Below, piece after piece: positions 8,509 to 17,722 of a DNA stretch of 64,000 nt; the stretch's first letter is position 1, and the number at the start of each line of letters is the position of its first letter. Source of the DNA: a virus. The stretch lies in IMG/VR virus record IMGVR_UViG_3300042893_001701, positions 1 to 64,000 of that record; one strand, 5' to 3'. Position numbers and translations under genes: made by a program. The notes under the pieces were generated by a model. The model was not told the origin of the DNA and did no database searches. It was given only the letters and a program-made list of their open reading frames with translations.

Positions 8509-11500
8509 ACTCTTCTCTCCTTATAAATAATACCAAAGTTTTGCAGTTTATATAAACCTTTTGATATAAATTGAAGTTTAAGTCTAAATACTTTACCTAA
8601 TCCTAGTATACTTGTTCGATGTGTAAGTAGTTTGCTAGATGAATAGTCTGAAAAATCCATCAATATATTATTGTTTTCAAAAAGATTATTAGTTAAGGAA
8701 TATTTAATAACATCAGTAGCTGTGTTTGAAATCATATTAACATCAACAAGTTCAATTAAATCTTTATTATCAGCTTTAGAAACTGTAACATAGTACGAAA
8801 TATTATTTGAATCAATAACTTCTAGTTGTTGGTTATAAAAAGGTTTAGCAACAATTTCATCGATCATTGTTTCAAGATTAAATAATACATTGCTTGCATT
8901 AAGATTTTTAAAAGTAACATGTAAGTCGCGGAATCGTTTAAAAAGATGGTTGTTTAAATTCATATTACCTGTATCAATTAAACAGTTAATACCTTCTTTT
9001 TTAAAATTATTAGTAAATGTCATATCAACGTGGTTGTCTCTAATGTTTGGTTCTACGTAAGGCATTGTAAAATAAAGATTGTTATTTTGCTTTGTAATAA
9101 ATAAATCTCCGCTTTGAATAAACCATTTATCAAATATTTCTGTAAACGTTAAAGTATCATAAGTAGTATAGCGATTATTAATAACATCATAAATCAACAT
9201 GTAAGTAATAACGCCTGGTACATAGTATAAAATTTTAATAAAGTTAATAGACACTAAAGCTTTAATTTTAACTTCTTCTTTTGTAATACGCATAGCACTT
9301 CCATAAGAAGCTAAACGTTCGTTTATATAATTATGATAGTTTTTAAGAATATCATTGGCTGCTTTATTTAAAAATTGAATACTAAAACGAGTTTCGCTGT
9401 CAATAGTATTACTTGGACGTATCATAAATAATTGTCCATCTTCAGAATAAAATAAAACCATTTGATTAAATATTTGAATAACATCTGCATAGTCAATATT
9501 AACAAGAAGATTATATAAAACAATTTGTTTAAGCCAGGCTGAACCAGTTACATTTTGTTCAATTTGATTTGTAGCTGTGTTAAGTTGCGTACTAAGTGTT
9601 TCAACACGATACACGGCGTAAAGATGTTGTATTGTAAATACAAGAATAATTGTTTTGTACTGTAATACTTTTACAATTTTTTCTCCAAACTCAATACGGT
9701 TACGTTCTTTAAACCAATAAAACTTACCTTCTTCAGAAATATATAAAACATTATCTTTCCATAACAGTAATCGACTGTTTTCAAAAACAGTCATTGTATT
9801 ACTTGATTGTATCTTTCCTGGAATAGTATCTAGTTCTTTATCAATATACGTAACACTTAAAGCATCGTATCCATAAGTGACATTAAATGATTGTGTAAAA
9901 GAAGCAGCTCCCCACGCTACTTTAATTGTTTCAAGTTCTTCAAAATCTTTATCAGTAATTTCAGATTCTTCATAAGGACGTATGTAAAAAATTCCACTAA
10001 CATTTTTATCAAAAAATCCTAATGATTTGAGATTAGGTTTATTTAAACTTATAGGTGTCATATACCCTGTGTACCCTGTGCTGTTATTCCACTTATAAAA
10101 AAATCCAGTACGTGTATCTTTATATAAAGAATTTTGTATAAAAGAAGTTGCAGGAGGTGTTCCTGAACTATTTATTGCTACCCATGTATTCCCTGAAGGA
10201 GAAGTAGTTTGCCTATAAATAGGACTAACTGTTGTACCTCCTATTACAACCGAAGGTGTTTGGATCACAGTATTAAAAGCAGCAGTAACAACTCCGTTAG
10301 GATTTGTAGCGTAATAATAAGGCGGCTGTTGCGTTCCGTAACTGTGAAACAAAGCTGAACTTGTAAAATCTATTGTAGTAGATAATGTTGTACTTTCTAA
10401 AGTATTTAAATCTGTTTTTAGAACATACTCAAGTTTACTCCAGTCGTATTCAAAAAAACCTTCGCTATTATTAGACACGCCGTTATATACGTTAATATAA
10501 TCAACATAAGGATTTACAGTAACATCAGTATCACTTGGTTTCCAATAATTTAATTCATTAAATACCCAACGGTAAGTAAATTTTTGTGAATTAGGAACAG
10601 TAGTTACAGGTGTCATTCTCCCTGTTTTGCCTGTAGCAGCTTCCCACAAATAATATTTTTCTGTACGTGTATCATAATAATAATTTCCAGTAATAAAATT
10701 AGTAGTAGTTGCTACACCTGTACCTTGACTAATCCAAGCAGCTCCTGATGTGTGTTTAAATACAGTATAAGGACTATTACTATGTTGTATAATTGTTCCT
10801 AAAACTCTACCTTCTGTTGTTGCAGGCATTGTCGCAGCAAACTCAGGCGTTTCATCGCCAAACAAACTACTACTTGCAAAGTTAACAACTGTATTTGTTT
10901 CTAATCTAGTGTCATTAGAACCAAACGGTAGTAATTTAAAAACAATATCTTTATTATCTACATTAAAAATACCTTCGTTTTTAATACGCGTAATTAATTC
11001 TTCATCGTTTAAAAAAATATTATACAAATCGCCAGCAGTTTCTTTTTCTATAATATGCGTTTCTACTTGATAGTTGCTTGAACCATTCATAGATTCATCA
11101 AATGTTTGATAAATATCACTTGAAGGACTTGCTTGTATATCATACAAATAAAATAAAGCATTATTACCTAAAGTTGTAATAGTTTCGATTAATGTTTTTA
11201 TATCTTTAATTTTATTAATTTCAGTAATCCAGTTGTTTTGACGGTTAATTAAATCATTGTAGCTAAGAAAAAAAGGAGCGGATGCAATTGGATCAAAGTC
11301 TCCATCTTGATTTGTTCTAGGAAAAGTTTCTGTTACAACACCATCAGTTTTTACAAGTGAACTTACACTAGGCACTAAATCTCTAGGCATAACAAAAATA
11401 GTATAACGTGCACCTTTATAGTGTCTAAGTTGTCTATTAGATGCTGTTAAAGAAATAACACTGTTTCTATTACCTTTTGGAAATACTTCAATAGGTCTAG

Positions 11501-12539
11501 AAAATTTATCGCTGTATTTCATCCAAGGCGATTTAAACAAAGTTGCTTTGTCTTTAGAAGATATATCAACACTACTATTAAATATTTCAAACTTATAAGC
11601 CCATTTATCTGTTGAACCTGGTTCATTATTAAGATCAACATAAGCAGGATTTAAAGTAAAAAATGGTTTAATATTGTAATTAATATTTTTAAAAATAAGA
11701 TTATTAACATATTCTTCTTGATCATTGTAAATATAAATAAAATTACCTAGACTACTAATATGCCCATCAGGTCTAGTTGCTTGAGTATACAATGTTTGAA
11801 ATGTACTAGGAATAATAGACTTAGCTACTGCAATATTACGTTCGCTTGGAGCAAGTGTAGGATGCTCAAACATATAAGGAAGTCCTTCAATAATAAGTGT
11901 GTCTGCTGCGTAGGGTCCTATTGCAGTTTGACGGTAACGAAGTTGGATAATAAAATTAAAAGCTGTTTGTCCATTAACACCAGTATCTAATGTAACTTTT
12001 ACTAAAGCCCGACTAATTCCATTTTCATCATAAATGTGTTCTATTTTTGTATCAGGTATAGGTTTAATAGATGTAATAAATTGTGTAATTGTTGCTGCTA
12101 ATGTTGTGGTATTTTTATAAGCAGCGACATAACTTACTTGTGGAATTAACACTTGCGTAAATAAATCATCCCAGTGCTTATTAGCAATTACAGATTTAAT
12201 AGGTAAATAATATGCTTCATCTTTACCTACATTGTATGCTGATACATCTGCTATGTATGCTGCATTACTAAATATGTCAAACAATATATAATCACCTAAA
12301 GTATTATCTTTATAAATAATAGTTTTATCACTTAATGAAATATGATTAGCATTTTTTAATATTGTAGTTAAAAAACCATCACGTGGTTCTACGGATTGTC
12401 CTGTGTCAGACACATCAAAGTTTACCATGTGTTTAAACAGTCCTTCGTTTAAAGGATCCGTAGTTGCAACAATTCCTAGGTATCTAGTGTTATCGTAATA
12501 TGATTTTTCAGGGTACCCCTGTACAGCTTTTCTAGCCAT
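8505..12539 (-). CDS. Tail nozzle / tail tubular B-like protein
   Basis: A 1344-aa protein, the largest of the tail block. The N-terminus (MARKAVQGYPEKSYYDNTRY ... VNFDVSDTGQSVEPRDGF) and a later stretch around residues 910-990 (SSNTMTVFENSRLLLWKDN, LYISEEGKFYWF, then QYKTIILVFT) resemble the propeller-like nozzle proteins of short-tailed phages such as T7 gp12 relatives. The family normally forms the distal tube of the tail. Two related inserts of about 70-80 residues each carry a Y(Y/K)DTRT..(Y/F)YxW segment followed by a TGxMTP motif; they look like a duplicated decoration domain. Overlaps of 8 nt with the upstream gene and 4 nt with the downstream gene place it in one transcript with them. 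Assignment rests on motifs and order. Confidence 0.55.
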   Translation of the reverse strand: MARKAVQGYPEKSYYDNTRYLGIVATTDPLNEGLFKHMVNFDVSDTGQSVEPRDGFLTTILKNANHISLSDKTIIYKDNTLGDYILFDIFSNAAYIADVSAYNVGKDEAYYLPIKSVIANKHWDDLFTQVLIPQVSYVAAYKNTTTLAATITQFITSIKPIPDTKIEHIYDENGISRALVKVTLDTGVNGQTAFNFIIQLRYRQTAIGPYAADTLIIEGLPYMFEHPTLAPSERNIAVAKSIIPSTFQTLYTQATRPDGHISSLGNFIYIYNDQEEYVNNLIFKNINYNIKPFFTLNPAYVDLNNEPGSTDKWAYKFEIFNSSVDISSKDKATLFKSPWMKYSDKFSRPIEVFPKGNRNSVISLTASNRQLRHYKGARYTIFVMPRDLVPSVSSLVKTDGVVTETFPRTNQDGDFDPIASAPFFLSYNDLINRQNNWITEINKIKDIKTLIETITTLGNNALFYLYDIQASPSSDIYQTFDESMNGSSNYQVETHIIEKETAGDLYNIFLNDEELITRIKNEGIFNVDNKDIVFKLLPFGSNDTRLETNTVVNFASSSLFGDETPEFAATMPATTEGRVLGTIIQHSNSPYTVFKHTSGAAWISQGTGVATTTNFITGNYYYDTRTEKYYLWEAATGKTGRMTPVTTVPNSQKFTYRWVFNELNYWKPSDTDVTVNPYVDYINVYNGVSNNSEGFFEYDWSKLEYVLKTDLNTLESTTLSTTIDFTSSALFHSYGTQQPPYYYATNPNGVVTAAFNTVIQTPSVVIGGTTVSPIYRQTTSPSGNTWVAINSSGTPPATSFIQNSLYKDTRTGFFYKWNNSTGYTGYMTPISLNKPNLKSLGFFDKNVSGIFYIRPYEESEITDKDFEELETIKVAWGAASFTQSFNVTYGYDALSVTYIDKELDTIPGKIQSSNTMTVFENSRLLLWKDNVLYISEEGKFYWFKERNRIEFGEKIVKVLQYKTIILVFTIQHLYAVYRVETLSTQLNTATNQIEQNVTGSAWLKQIVLYNLLVNIDYADVIQIFNQMVLFYSEDGQLFMIRPSNTIDSETRFSIQFLNKAANDILKNYHNYINERLASYGSAMRITKEEVKIKALVSINFIKILYYVPGVITYMLIYDVINNRYTTYDTLTFTEIFDKWFIQSGDLFITKQNNNLYFTMPYVEPNIRDNHVDMTFTNNFKKEGINCLIDTGNMNLNNHLFKRFRDLHVTFKNLNASNVLFNLETMIDEIVAKPFYNQQLEVIDSNNISYYVTVSKADNKDLIELVDVNMISNTATDVIKYSLTNNLFENNNILMDFSDYSSSKLLTHRTSILGLGKVFRLKLQFISKGLYKLQNFGIIYKERRV

Positions 12540-14067
12540 TATAACCCCATAAAATTTCTACATTATAACTAGTATCTGAAGTGTTACCTGCAACATTTTT
12601 AGCATACCATCCTGTAAATGTCATTAATGTTCCTGTAGCATTTGCAGTAGCATTATTACTAATTTGAATAGTTGTTGAACCTACAGCTGTAACAACCGTA
12701 TTAGCAGGTATATTAGTACCTGTAATATTTTGACCAACACTTATGCCGGCTGTAACATTTGCTGAAGACGAAGCAGTAAGAGTATTACTACCTGATGTTG
12801 TATTGTAATTTTGTGTTAATGGATTCGCTGGCACAGTAGCCCAACCTGCTGGTTTGTTAATTTCTAACACACGTGTTTTAATAACAAGTCGTTTTCCAAG
12901 TTTAACTGGAAACGCATTTCCTTCAATAGTTACTACTGAGTCAGGTATTACAATTTCAAATAATGCCGGTGTATCAGCAAAAGCATTAGCTCTTATTGTT
13001 TGCAATCCTTGATTTAATGAAATTGTATGTCCTTTAAAACCATTAAAAGCATTTGCTTGAAGTTCTAAAATACTCTTAGGTAAATAAATACCTTGTGTTA
13101 ATAAATCTGTAGCTGGCGGTGCTGGGTCATTAATAAAATTACTTCTAATTGTTTTAGCTATAATGCTTCCAATAGTTTCTGGAATAATTAAATTTATAAG
13201 GTTAGGACGTGCAGCTGATGAAATATTAACTAATCCTAAATTTGTAATTTCTAAAGTTCTAATGAAACTCCAAAAAGCATACAGACTAAGATCAGCACGC
13301 ATAATAATTGTTACGCCTGCTGTAAGTTGGTTAACTGTATAACCATTTGCTGCAGTAACACCGATTTCATTAAGAACTTTTTGTTGCCTAGTCCAACCAT
13401 TAAATGTGTATATAAATTGACCATCAATAGAAGCAAATACATTATTGGGTGCTTGAGGAAATAAAAGTACAGCTGGTTTTTCATACAAATATACATTAAG
13501 ATCTTTCGTAAAAGAATTACCTTCAGGTATATAAAGGTTGTTATTGTCTGGATAATAGTTAATTCTAAATTGAAATGTAGGAATATTTAAATTACGTTCA
13601 TTATGTTGGATAAGACCTTGTGCTGTATCTAACCCAAAAAATACGCCTTGGTCTGAGTTTTGTCTAAATTCAACAGGAACACTATTAAATTCTTTTTGGA
13701 ACATATCAAACAAACCTTCTTGCATTTCAAGTAAGTACTTATTATAAATAGTAGTAAACTCTTCATCTCTTGCTAATATTTCTGAAGCAATGTAAGGAAT
13801 AATTACGCTGTGAAAAAACTCTTCTTTTATAATTTCAAAGTCTTCTATTCTAGTTATATTTCCAGCTGCATCTTTTTCAGTTCGAGGAATACTATAAGTA
13901 TCATTTGGTGATTTCATAGTAGTTGAAAGCTTTGGATACTTTGTACCCAAAAAACTATTAATTTTATTAATCGCTTTGTCCGCATCGTACTTAACATCAA
14001 ACCAAGTAAGGTTGTACCTTAAGGTTAACTGATTAAGACGTAACAGCAATTCTTCTTGTGTTAACAT
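12532..14067 (-). CDS. Adaptor-like protein fused to leucine-rich repeats
   Basis: A 511-aa protein. Residues 1-130 are helical and resemble head-to-tail adaptor or stopper proteins lying next to nozzle genes. From about 200 comes an InlB-type B-repeat (TFNGWTRQQKVLNEIG ... LYAFW), then a BspA-like leucine-rich stretch (about 300-410; SILELQANAFNGF, ANAFADTPALFEIVIPDS). A small Ig-like module follows (SANVTAGISVGQNITGTNIP). These later domains are usually surface-exposed binding modules, so the protein would join the tail and carry an outward-facing adhesin. Its own promoter and the upstream terminator mark it as the first gene of a transcript. The adaptor part is inferred; the repeat domains are clear. 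Confidence 0.5.
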   Translation of the reverse strand: MLTQEELLLRLNQLTLRYNLTWFDVKYDADKAINKINSFLGTKYPKLSTTMKSPNDTYSIPRTEKDAAGNITRIEDFEIIKEEFFHSVIIPYIASEILARDEEFTTIYNKYLLEMQEGLFDMFQKEFNSVPVEFRQNSDQGVFFGLDTAQGLIQHNERNLNIPTFQFRINYYPDNNNLYIPEGNSFTKDLNVYLYEKPAVLLFPQAPNNVFASIDGQFIYTFNGWTRQQKVLNEIGVTAANGYTVNQLTAGVTIIMRADLSLYAFWSFIRTLEITNLGLVNISSAARPNLINLIIPETIGSIIAKTIRSNFINDPAPPATDLLTQGIYLPKSILELQANAFNGFKGHTISLNQGLQTIRANAFADTPALFEIVIPDSVVTIEGNAFPVKLGKRLVIKTRVLEINKPAGWATVPANPLTQNYNTTSGSNTLTASSSANVTAGISVGQNITGTNIPANTVVTAVGSTTIQISNNATANATGTLMTFTGWYAKNVAGNTSDTSYNVEILWGYNG

Positions 14068-14089
14068 TTCAAAAGATCCTCACATTTTG

Positions 14090-14116
14090 ATTATAGCACA
14101 AAAGTTTTTAAACAAT
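14090..14116 (-). promoter_or_regulatory. Extended -10 promoter for tail operon
   Basis: On the minus strand TGCTATAAT (14090-14098) is a near-perfect extended -10 element, with TTGTTT as a weak -35 box 15 nt upstream. It lies in the 91-nt gap between the terminator after the scaffold-like gene and the ATG at 14067, so it should start the tail gene transcript. Confidence 0.6.
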
Positions 14117-14128
14117 AGTTCAATTAGT

Positions 14129-14151
14129 AAAAACACACCCGAAGGTGTGTC
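14129..14151 (-). terminator. Rho-independent terminator after scaffold-like gene
   Basis: On the minus strand ACACACC and GGTGTGT form a 7-bp stem with a TTCG loop, followed by a run of T residues. It lies 7 nt after the stop codon at 14159 and separates the head block from the tail block. Confidence 0.8.
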
Positions 14152-14158
14152 TTTAGTT

Positions 14159-15058
14159 TTATTTCTTACGATTACTTGCTTCAGTCAGTAAGTCTGATAA
14201 CGATACGCCGTTGTTATTAATAGGTTTAGGTTGTGTGCTTTGTGCTGGGTTAGCGACTGGAACTTTAGTTTGTCTTGCACGTTCTTCTTCCCACTTACCT
14301 TTAGCTTGTGTAACAGCGGTATCAATTTGTTGTTTTAATAACTTGTCACGATAAACAAGGATATAAAGATCTTGTAGGTCTCCGCCTTGAGCTAACCATT
14401 GATACGGGTTTTTCTTGACAGACATCGCATCTTTGAAGAAGTTATTAACGTCCGCACCTTTAATATTCATATTTTGTTGAAGATTATTAAGGGCACGGTC
14501 CATGGTAATTTGAAGTCTTTGCTTTTGAATTTCAACTTTTTCTCTATCAATACGTTCAATTTCAGCTTGGACTTCAGGAGTAATGCCTTTGGCTTCTGCT
14601 TTGACAACGGTATCTGATTTATCCATTGCAGCAGCCATCGCGTCATAATCCATTTTACCTTCCTTCATGAATTCTTTTAATTTAAATTCATAAGTACCAG
14701 CAGTATAACGTTGTACAAGTGCTTCAATTCTTTCTTTACTAGCTTTTTCAGTGGCGTACTTATCCCGAATTTCTTTCATCGGGTTAACTTTGCCATCTTT
14801 CTTTTCTTCTGGTTTAGCTTCAGCAGCTGGTTTAACATCAACTGGTTTGGTTTCAGCTGGTTTAACTTCAGCAGTTGTCGGCGCTGGCGTAGGTTCAGCT
14901 AATTTAGCTTGAACTAATTGATCAGCAGCTTTGTCAGTAACAGTTGCAACATCTGCTTTTGGTTGTTCAGTTGGAGTTGGAGCTGGAGTAGGTGTTGGAG
15001 TAGGTGCATTACCTGCTGCTTGACTTAAAGCTTCACCTAACGAAATTTTGTCTGCCAT
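14159..15058 (-). CDS. Scaffolding-like protein
   Basis: A 299-aa acidic/basic alternating protein. Residues about 18-35 are a Pro/Thr repeat (PTPTPTPAPTPTEQP) and about 55-90 a Lys/Pro/Ala-rich linker. The rest is mostly charged helix with coiled-coil character (RIDREKVEIQKQRLQITMDR). Low-complexity linker plus helical body is typical of phage scaffolding proteins, which shape the procapsid and are then lost. A capsid gene would normally follow, but here a terminator follows instead. Strong AGGAGG site upstream. Could also be an internal core protein. Confidence 0.5.
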   Translation of the reverse strand: MADKISLGEALSQAAGNAPTPTPTPAPTPTEQPKADVATVTDKAADQLVQAKLAEPTPAPTTAEVKPAETKPVDVKPAAEAKPEEKKDGKVNPMKEIRDKYATEKASKERIEALVQRYTAGTYEFKLKEFMKEGKMDYDAMAAAMDKSDTVVKAEAKGITPEVQAEIERIDREKVEIQKQRLQITMDRALNNLQQNMNIKGADVNNFFKDAMSVKKNPYQWLAQGGDLQDLYILVYRDKLLKQQIDTAVTQAKGKWEEERARQTKVPVANPAQSTQPKPINNNGVSLSDLLTEASNRKK

Positions 15059-15060
15059 AA

Positions 15061-15213
15061 TTATTTACCTCCTTCAGGTTTTTTTGGCTCTTGTGCATTA
15101 AGAGTTTCTACAATCGTTTCAATAAACTTAGCAACTTGATCATATGGTAATCTAGCTAACGAGTTTAGAATAACTTTAACTTCTTCGACGGTGAATTCAA
15201 ATTTATATTTCAT
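15061..15213 (-). CDS. Small protein of 50 residues
   Basis: A short frame from ATG 15213 to TAA 15061 fills the gap between the 117-aa gene and the scaffold-like gene, with 2 nt to each. It is helical and acidic (FTVEEVKVILNSLARLPYDQ) and ends EPKKPEGGK. Ribosome site AGGAGGAAA lies just before the ATG. No family was recognised. Confidence 0.6.
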   Translation of the reverse strand: MKYKFEFTVEEVKVILNSLARLPYDQVAKFIETIVETLNAQEPKKPEGGK

Positions 15214-15215
15214 GT

Positions 15216-15569
15216 TTATTTTCCTCCTTTAAACATTTTTAATAAATCGATATATAGTTTGGCGTGTACAATGGATTTGTTTATTTTATTTTTAATAAAC
15301 TTTTCAACTTCTTCTTGTGATGCTATAACAGGATTATCCCTAATAATGGTTTCAATATCTTGGATAGTTGCCAGGTTTACATCAATGCTTTGATCAACTA
15401 TAGTAGTAGACTTTGGTATATGTATATCAGGAACTTTTTTACCTAAAGATAGTTTTGATACATAAGATGCTGAGACTCCATATTTTTTTGCAGCATCTTT
15501 GTTTAACATACCTAACCCCACGTCAGCTAAGATTTGCATATCAATATCTGCGCTAATTCGTTTTGGCAT
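15216..15569 (-). CDS. Helix-turn-helix protein
   Basis: A 117-aa protein. Residues about 10-45 form a clear homeodomain-like helix-turn-helix (DMQILADVGLGMLNKDAAKK, then YGVSASYVSKL), followed by a helical C-terminal half. It overlaps the membrane protein gene upstream by 17 nt. The fold is shared by phage small terminase subunits and by DNA-binding regulators. It is a competing candidate for the small terminase, although it lies 5 kb downstream of TerL. Confidence 0.6.
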   Translation of the reverse strand: MPKRISADIDMQILADVGLGMLNKDAAKKYGVSASYVSKLSLGKKVPDIHIPKSTTIVDQSIDVNLATIQDIETIIRDNPVIASQEEVEKFIKNKINKSIVHAKLYIDLLKMFKGGK

Positions 15570-16764
15570 TAGTTACTCCTTTCTTTATCTCAGCCAGATA
15601 TAACAACCCAATTGATCGACGACTAATCAGGTTTGTCATTAACTGTGTATCCATAAAGACATTACTATAGTCTATTGCTAAAGGTACTTGTAATAGTAGA
15701 GGTGCAATTTTAGACACAGCGTTAATGATTATCCAGAAAGGATCTTGTTGGTAAGAAGAAACTGCTGTGACTGTAATAAGAATTGCAAACAAGAATGTAT
15801 TCACAACTGTCCAAAGAACTTTAGTACCTGCATCACGTACAACTCGACGTTCGTTACTATTAATAAGAGAGTAACTATCTACACTTACACCTTCATTGTC
15901 ACTTCCGTTATAAACAAACATAGGACTTATGTATTTAAAATATTTAACATAACCATCAATAACGTACTCAACAATGTAATCATCTTCTAGTAGTTGTAGT
16001 AGTCTTTCTTTTTTTCTTAAGTAACTCCATTCTTTCCATGAAAGTTTTCCTAAGTTTTTAAGAACAACAGATGCTTCGTCTTTATTAACTTTAAGTTTAT
16101 CAAAGTATGGTTTAAGTTTTTTTCGTATATGATAGTTTGCTTTGCGTTCTATTTTGTCAATTTTAAATTTAACATTAATTTTATGTTGTTGTATTTTACG
16201 GAAGCGATTAAAGATATCATGTATCCACGGTTCAAACGTAACTGGGTCTAAATGTTTTTCTGTCATCTCATCTACTTCTTTACTTAAGTCAACAAACTTT
16301 TTGTACTTTTCTTTTGATAATGTCACAAGATAGTTAAATAAACTATAAAATAATATAATTGCGGAACCTAATGAAATTGTTGTTGTAATGTACCAGAATG
16401 GATACTCAAAGAAAAACTTAGTGTTGACTTGAACTTTAAAGTTAGCAGGAATTTCTACTTCAAACGGATTTGTTCCAGGGTTTACAATAACGTAGTTAGC
16501 AACGTATAAGTTAATTGCCTGTTCTGAATACCACGTAATACGGTAGTTAACGTTTTCTTCTTTCATTGTAAGGTATTCACCATACGTTGTATCAACAGCT
16601 CCGACTGTATACTGTGCTTGACCTTCAATAACAGGAAGCACACCGTTAATGCCTAGAACAACAAGTAATGAAAGTAATAGAAAAATAACGCTACGTGACT
16701 TTTTATTTGTAAGTACGTTGCTTGTACGTTCTATTAAAGCTTCAATCTTTGTTTGTTCTGGCAT
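15553..16764 (-). CDS. Multi-span membrane protein
   Basis: A 403-aa protein with four membrane segments: about residues 24-46 (SVIFLLLSLLVVLGINGVLP), 115-140, 310-335 and 340-368. Between the second and third is a large Lys-rich helical domain (about 140-290: RKANYHIRKKLKPYFDKLKV) likely on the cytoplasmic side. Membrane proteins of this size among head genes are unusual; a role in DNA entry, exclusion of other phages or lysis is possible. No family recognised. Confidence 0.55.
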   Translation of the reverse strand: MPEQTKIEALIERTSNVLTNKKSRSVIFLLLSLLVVLGINGVLPVIEGQAQYTVGAVDTTYGEYLTMKEENVNYRITWYSEQAINLYVANYVIVNPGTNPFEVEIPANFKVQVNTKFFFEYPFWYITTTISLGSAIILFYSLFNYLVTLSKEKYKKFVDLSKEVDEMTEKHLDPVTFEPWIHDIFNRFRKIQQHKINVKFKIDKIERKANYHIRKKLKPYFDKLKVNKDEASVVLKNLGKLSWKEWSYLRKKERLLQLLEDDYIVEYVIDGYVKYFKYISPMFVYNGSDNEGVSVDSYSLINSNERRVVRDAGTKVLWTVVNTFLFAILITVTAVSSYQQDPFWIIINAVSKIAPLLLQVPLAIDYSNVFMDTQLMTNLISRRSIGLLYLAEIKKGVTNAKTN

Positions 16765-16765
16765 A

Positions 16766-16999
16766 TTAAATATCCGTTAAAGTAAACGTTACCTTTTTAA
16801 TTAATGCGTATTGTTCGTCGCGTTCTTTTAAATCAGTATACGTAGCAGTAATTGGTTCGCGAACATCTGCTAACCAAACTGTTAAAGCAAATGCTTCAGG
16901 TGTTTGCAGTGTAGCAGGAATTGTAATCTTACCAAACGCTACAACAGACCTACTATCAATTGCGACATCTTTTAATTCAACGAATCTAATTTGTTCCAT
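16766..16999 (-). CDS. Hypothetical protein, 77 residues
   Basis: A small beta-rich protein (IRFVELKDVAIDSRSVVAFG ... VTFTLTDI). It has an AGGAGG ribosome site and lies 1 nt before the membrane protein gene in the same transcript. The strand-like pattern suggests a decoration or stopper-type fold, but nothing diagnostic is visible. Confidence 0.55.
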   Translation of the reverse strand: MEQIRFVELKDVAIDSRSVVAFGKITIPATLQTPEAFALTVWLADVREPITATYTDLKERDEQYALIKKVTFTLTDI

Positions 17000-17012
17000 A
17001 TTTATTTACCTC

Positions 17013-17447
17013 CTAAATGTGGATGACATATTCTATTTGAACGTCTTTACTTTTTATAACTTTAGCTTTAATAAATTTAGCTAGTGTTTGCATTCGTTTA
17101 TTTTCTAAGTGGACAACAAAGTGTATAGGTCGCATGTACATTTTTAACTGAATAATCATTTCCAGTAATACAGGCAGTGATCCTAAGCGATGTTTCGGGT
17201 CTACATACATTTCAGTAATAAATAATTCACTGTCATTATTTAAATCAAAACTTGTAAACCCAATTAGTTTTCCTTCTTCATTAAGAAGCATAACGCATTG
17301 CCCTTTAATAACTTTATAATGTAAGTTTGTTAATTTTACAAAGAATTGTTCGTTATCAAAGAATAAGAATTTTTTATCTTCTTGAGACATTTGATTAAAC
17401 ATTTCTATAACTTTATATAAGTCAGGGTGACTACTATAATATATCAT
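17013..17447 (-). CDS. GNAT-like acetyltransferase-fold protein
   Basis: A 144-aa protein with the order of elements of the GNAT fold: a strand pair with an (L/I)IGF turn (NEEGKLIGFTSFDL, about 77-90), then a strand reading ELFITEMYVDP and a following helix (LPVLLEMIIQLKMYMR). The usual Q/RxxGxG/A acetyl-CoA loop is not well kept (HRLGSLP), so catalysis is uncertain. GNAT-like proteins are frequent among podovirus head and internal genes. Overlaps the zinc-ribbon gene by 4 nt. Confidence 0.55.
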   Translation of the reverse strand: MIYYSSHPDLYKVIEMFNQMSQEDKKFLFFDNEQFFVKLTNLHYKVIKGQCVMLLNEEGKLIGFTSFDLNNDSELFITEMYVDPKHRLGSLPVLLEMIIQLKMYMRPIHFVVHLENKRMQTLAKFIKAKVIKSKDVQIEYVIHI

Positions 17448-17722
17448 CCGATGCTAGGGTCCCATCCACCATCATCATCCTCGTAAGGATTTTCAGGTTC
17501 TTGTACTTCGTATGAATCATCGTCTTCTACATTACCGAATTCATCTATGTTTATTTCTTTAATGTTATTAACTTCAACATCTCTCATCGTTACTACAGTT
17601 TTACCTGTTTGACATTTCCGACAGAAATAAATATCAATAACTTTATTTAAACCCTGTATGTTACTATTTAGTAATGTTAGCGACGTGTTGCCACACTTGT
17701 CACATTTTAAGGGTTCCATCAT
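17444..17722 (-). CDS. Zinc-ribbon protein
   Basis: A 92-aa protein from the first of two adjacent ATG codons (17722 or 17719); an AGGAGG site lies 12 nt upstream. CDKC near residue 8 and CRKC near residue 35 form a four-cysteine zinc ribbon. The C-terminal half is very acidic (EDDDSYEVQEPENPYEDDDG). A longer start at 17758 is possible but lies upstream of the ribosome site. Might bind nucleic acid or a capsid partner; role unknown. Confidence 0.6.
   Translation of the reverse strand: MMEPLKCDKCGNTSLTLLNSNIQGLNKVIDIYFCRKCQTGKTVVTMRDVEVNNIKEINIDEFGNVEDDDSYEVQEPENPYEDDDGGWDPSIG

Noticed and set aside
17020-17447. Active acetyltransferase as a firm call for the GNAT-like gene
   Set aside because: The acetyl-CoA loop is poorly kept, so only the fold is proposed.
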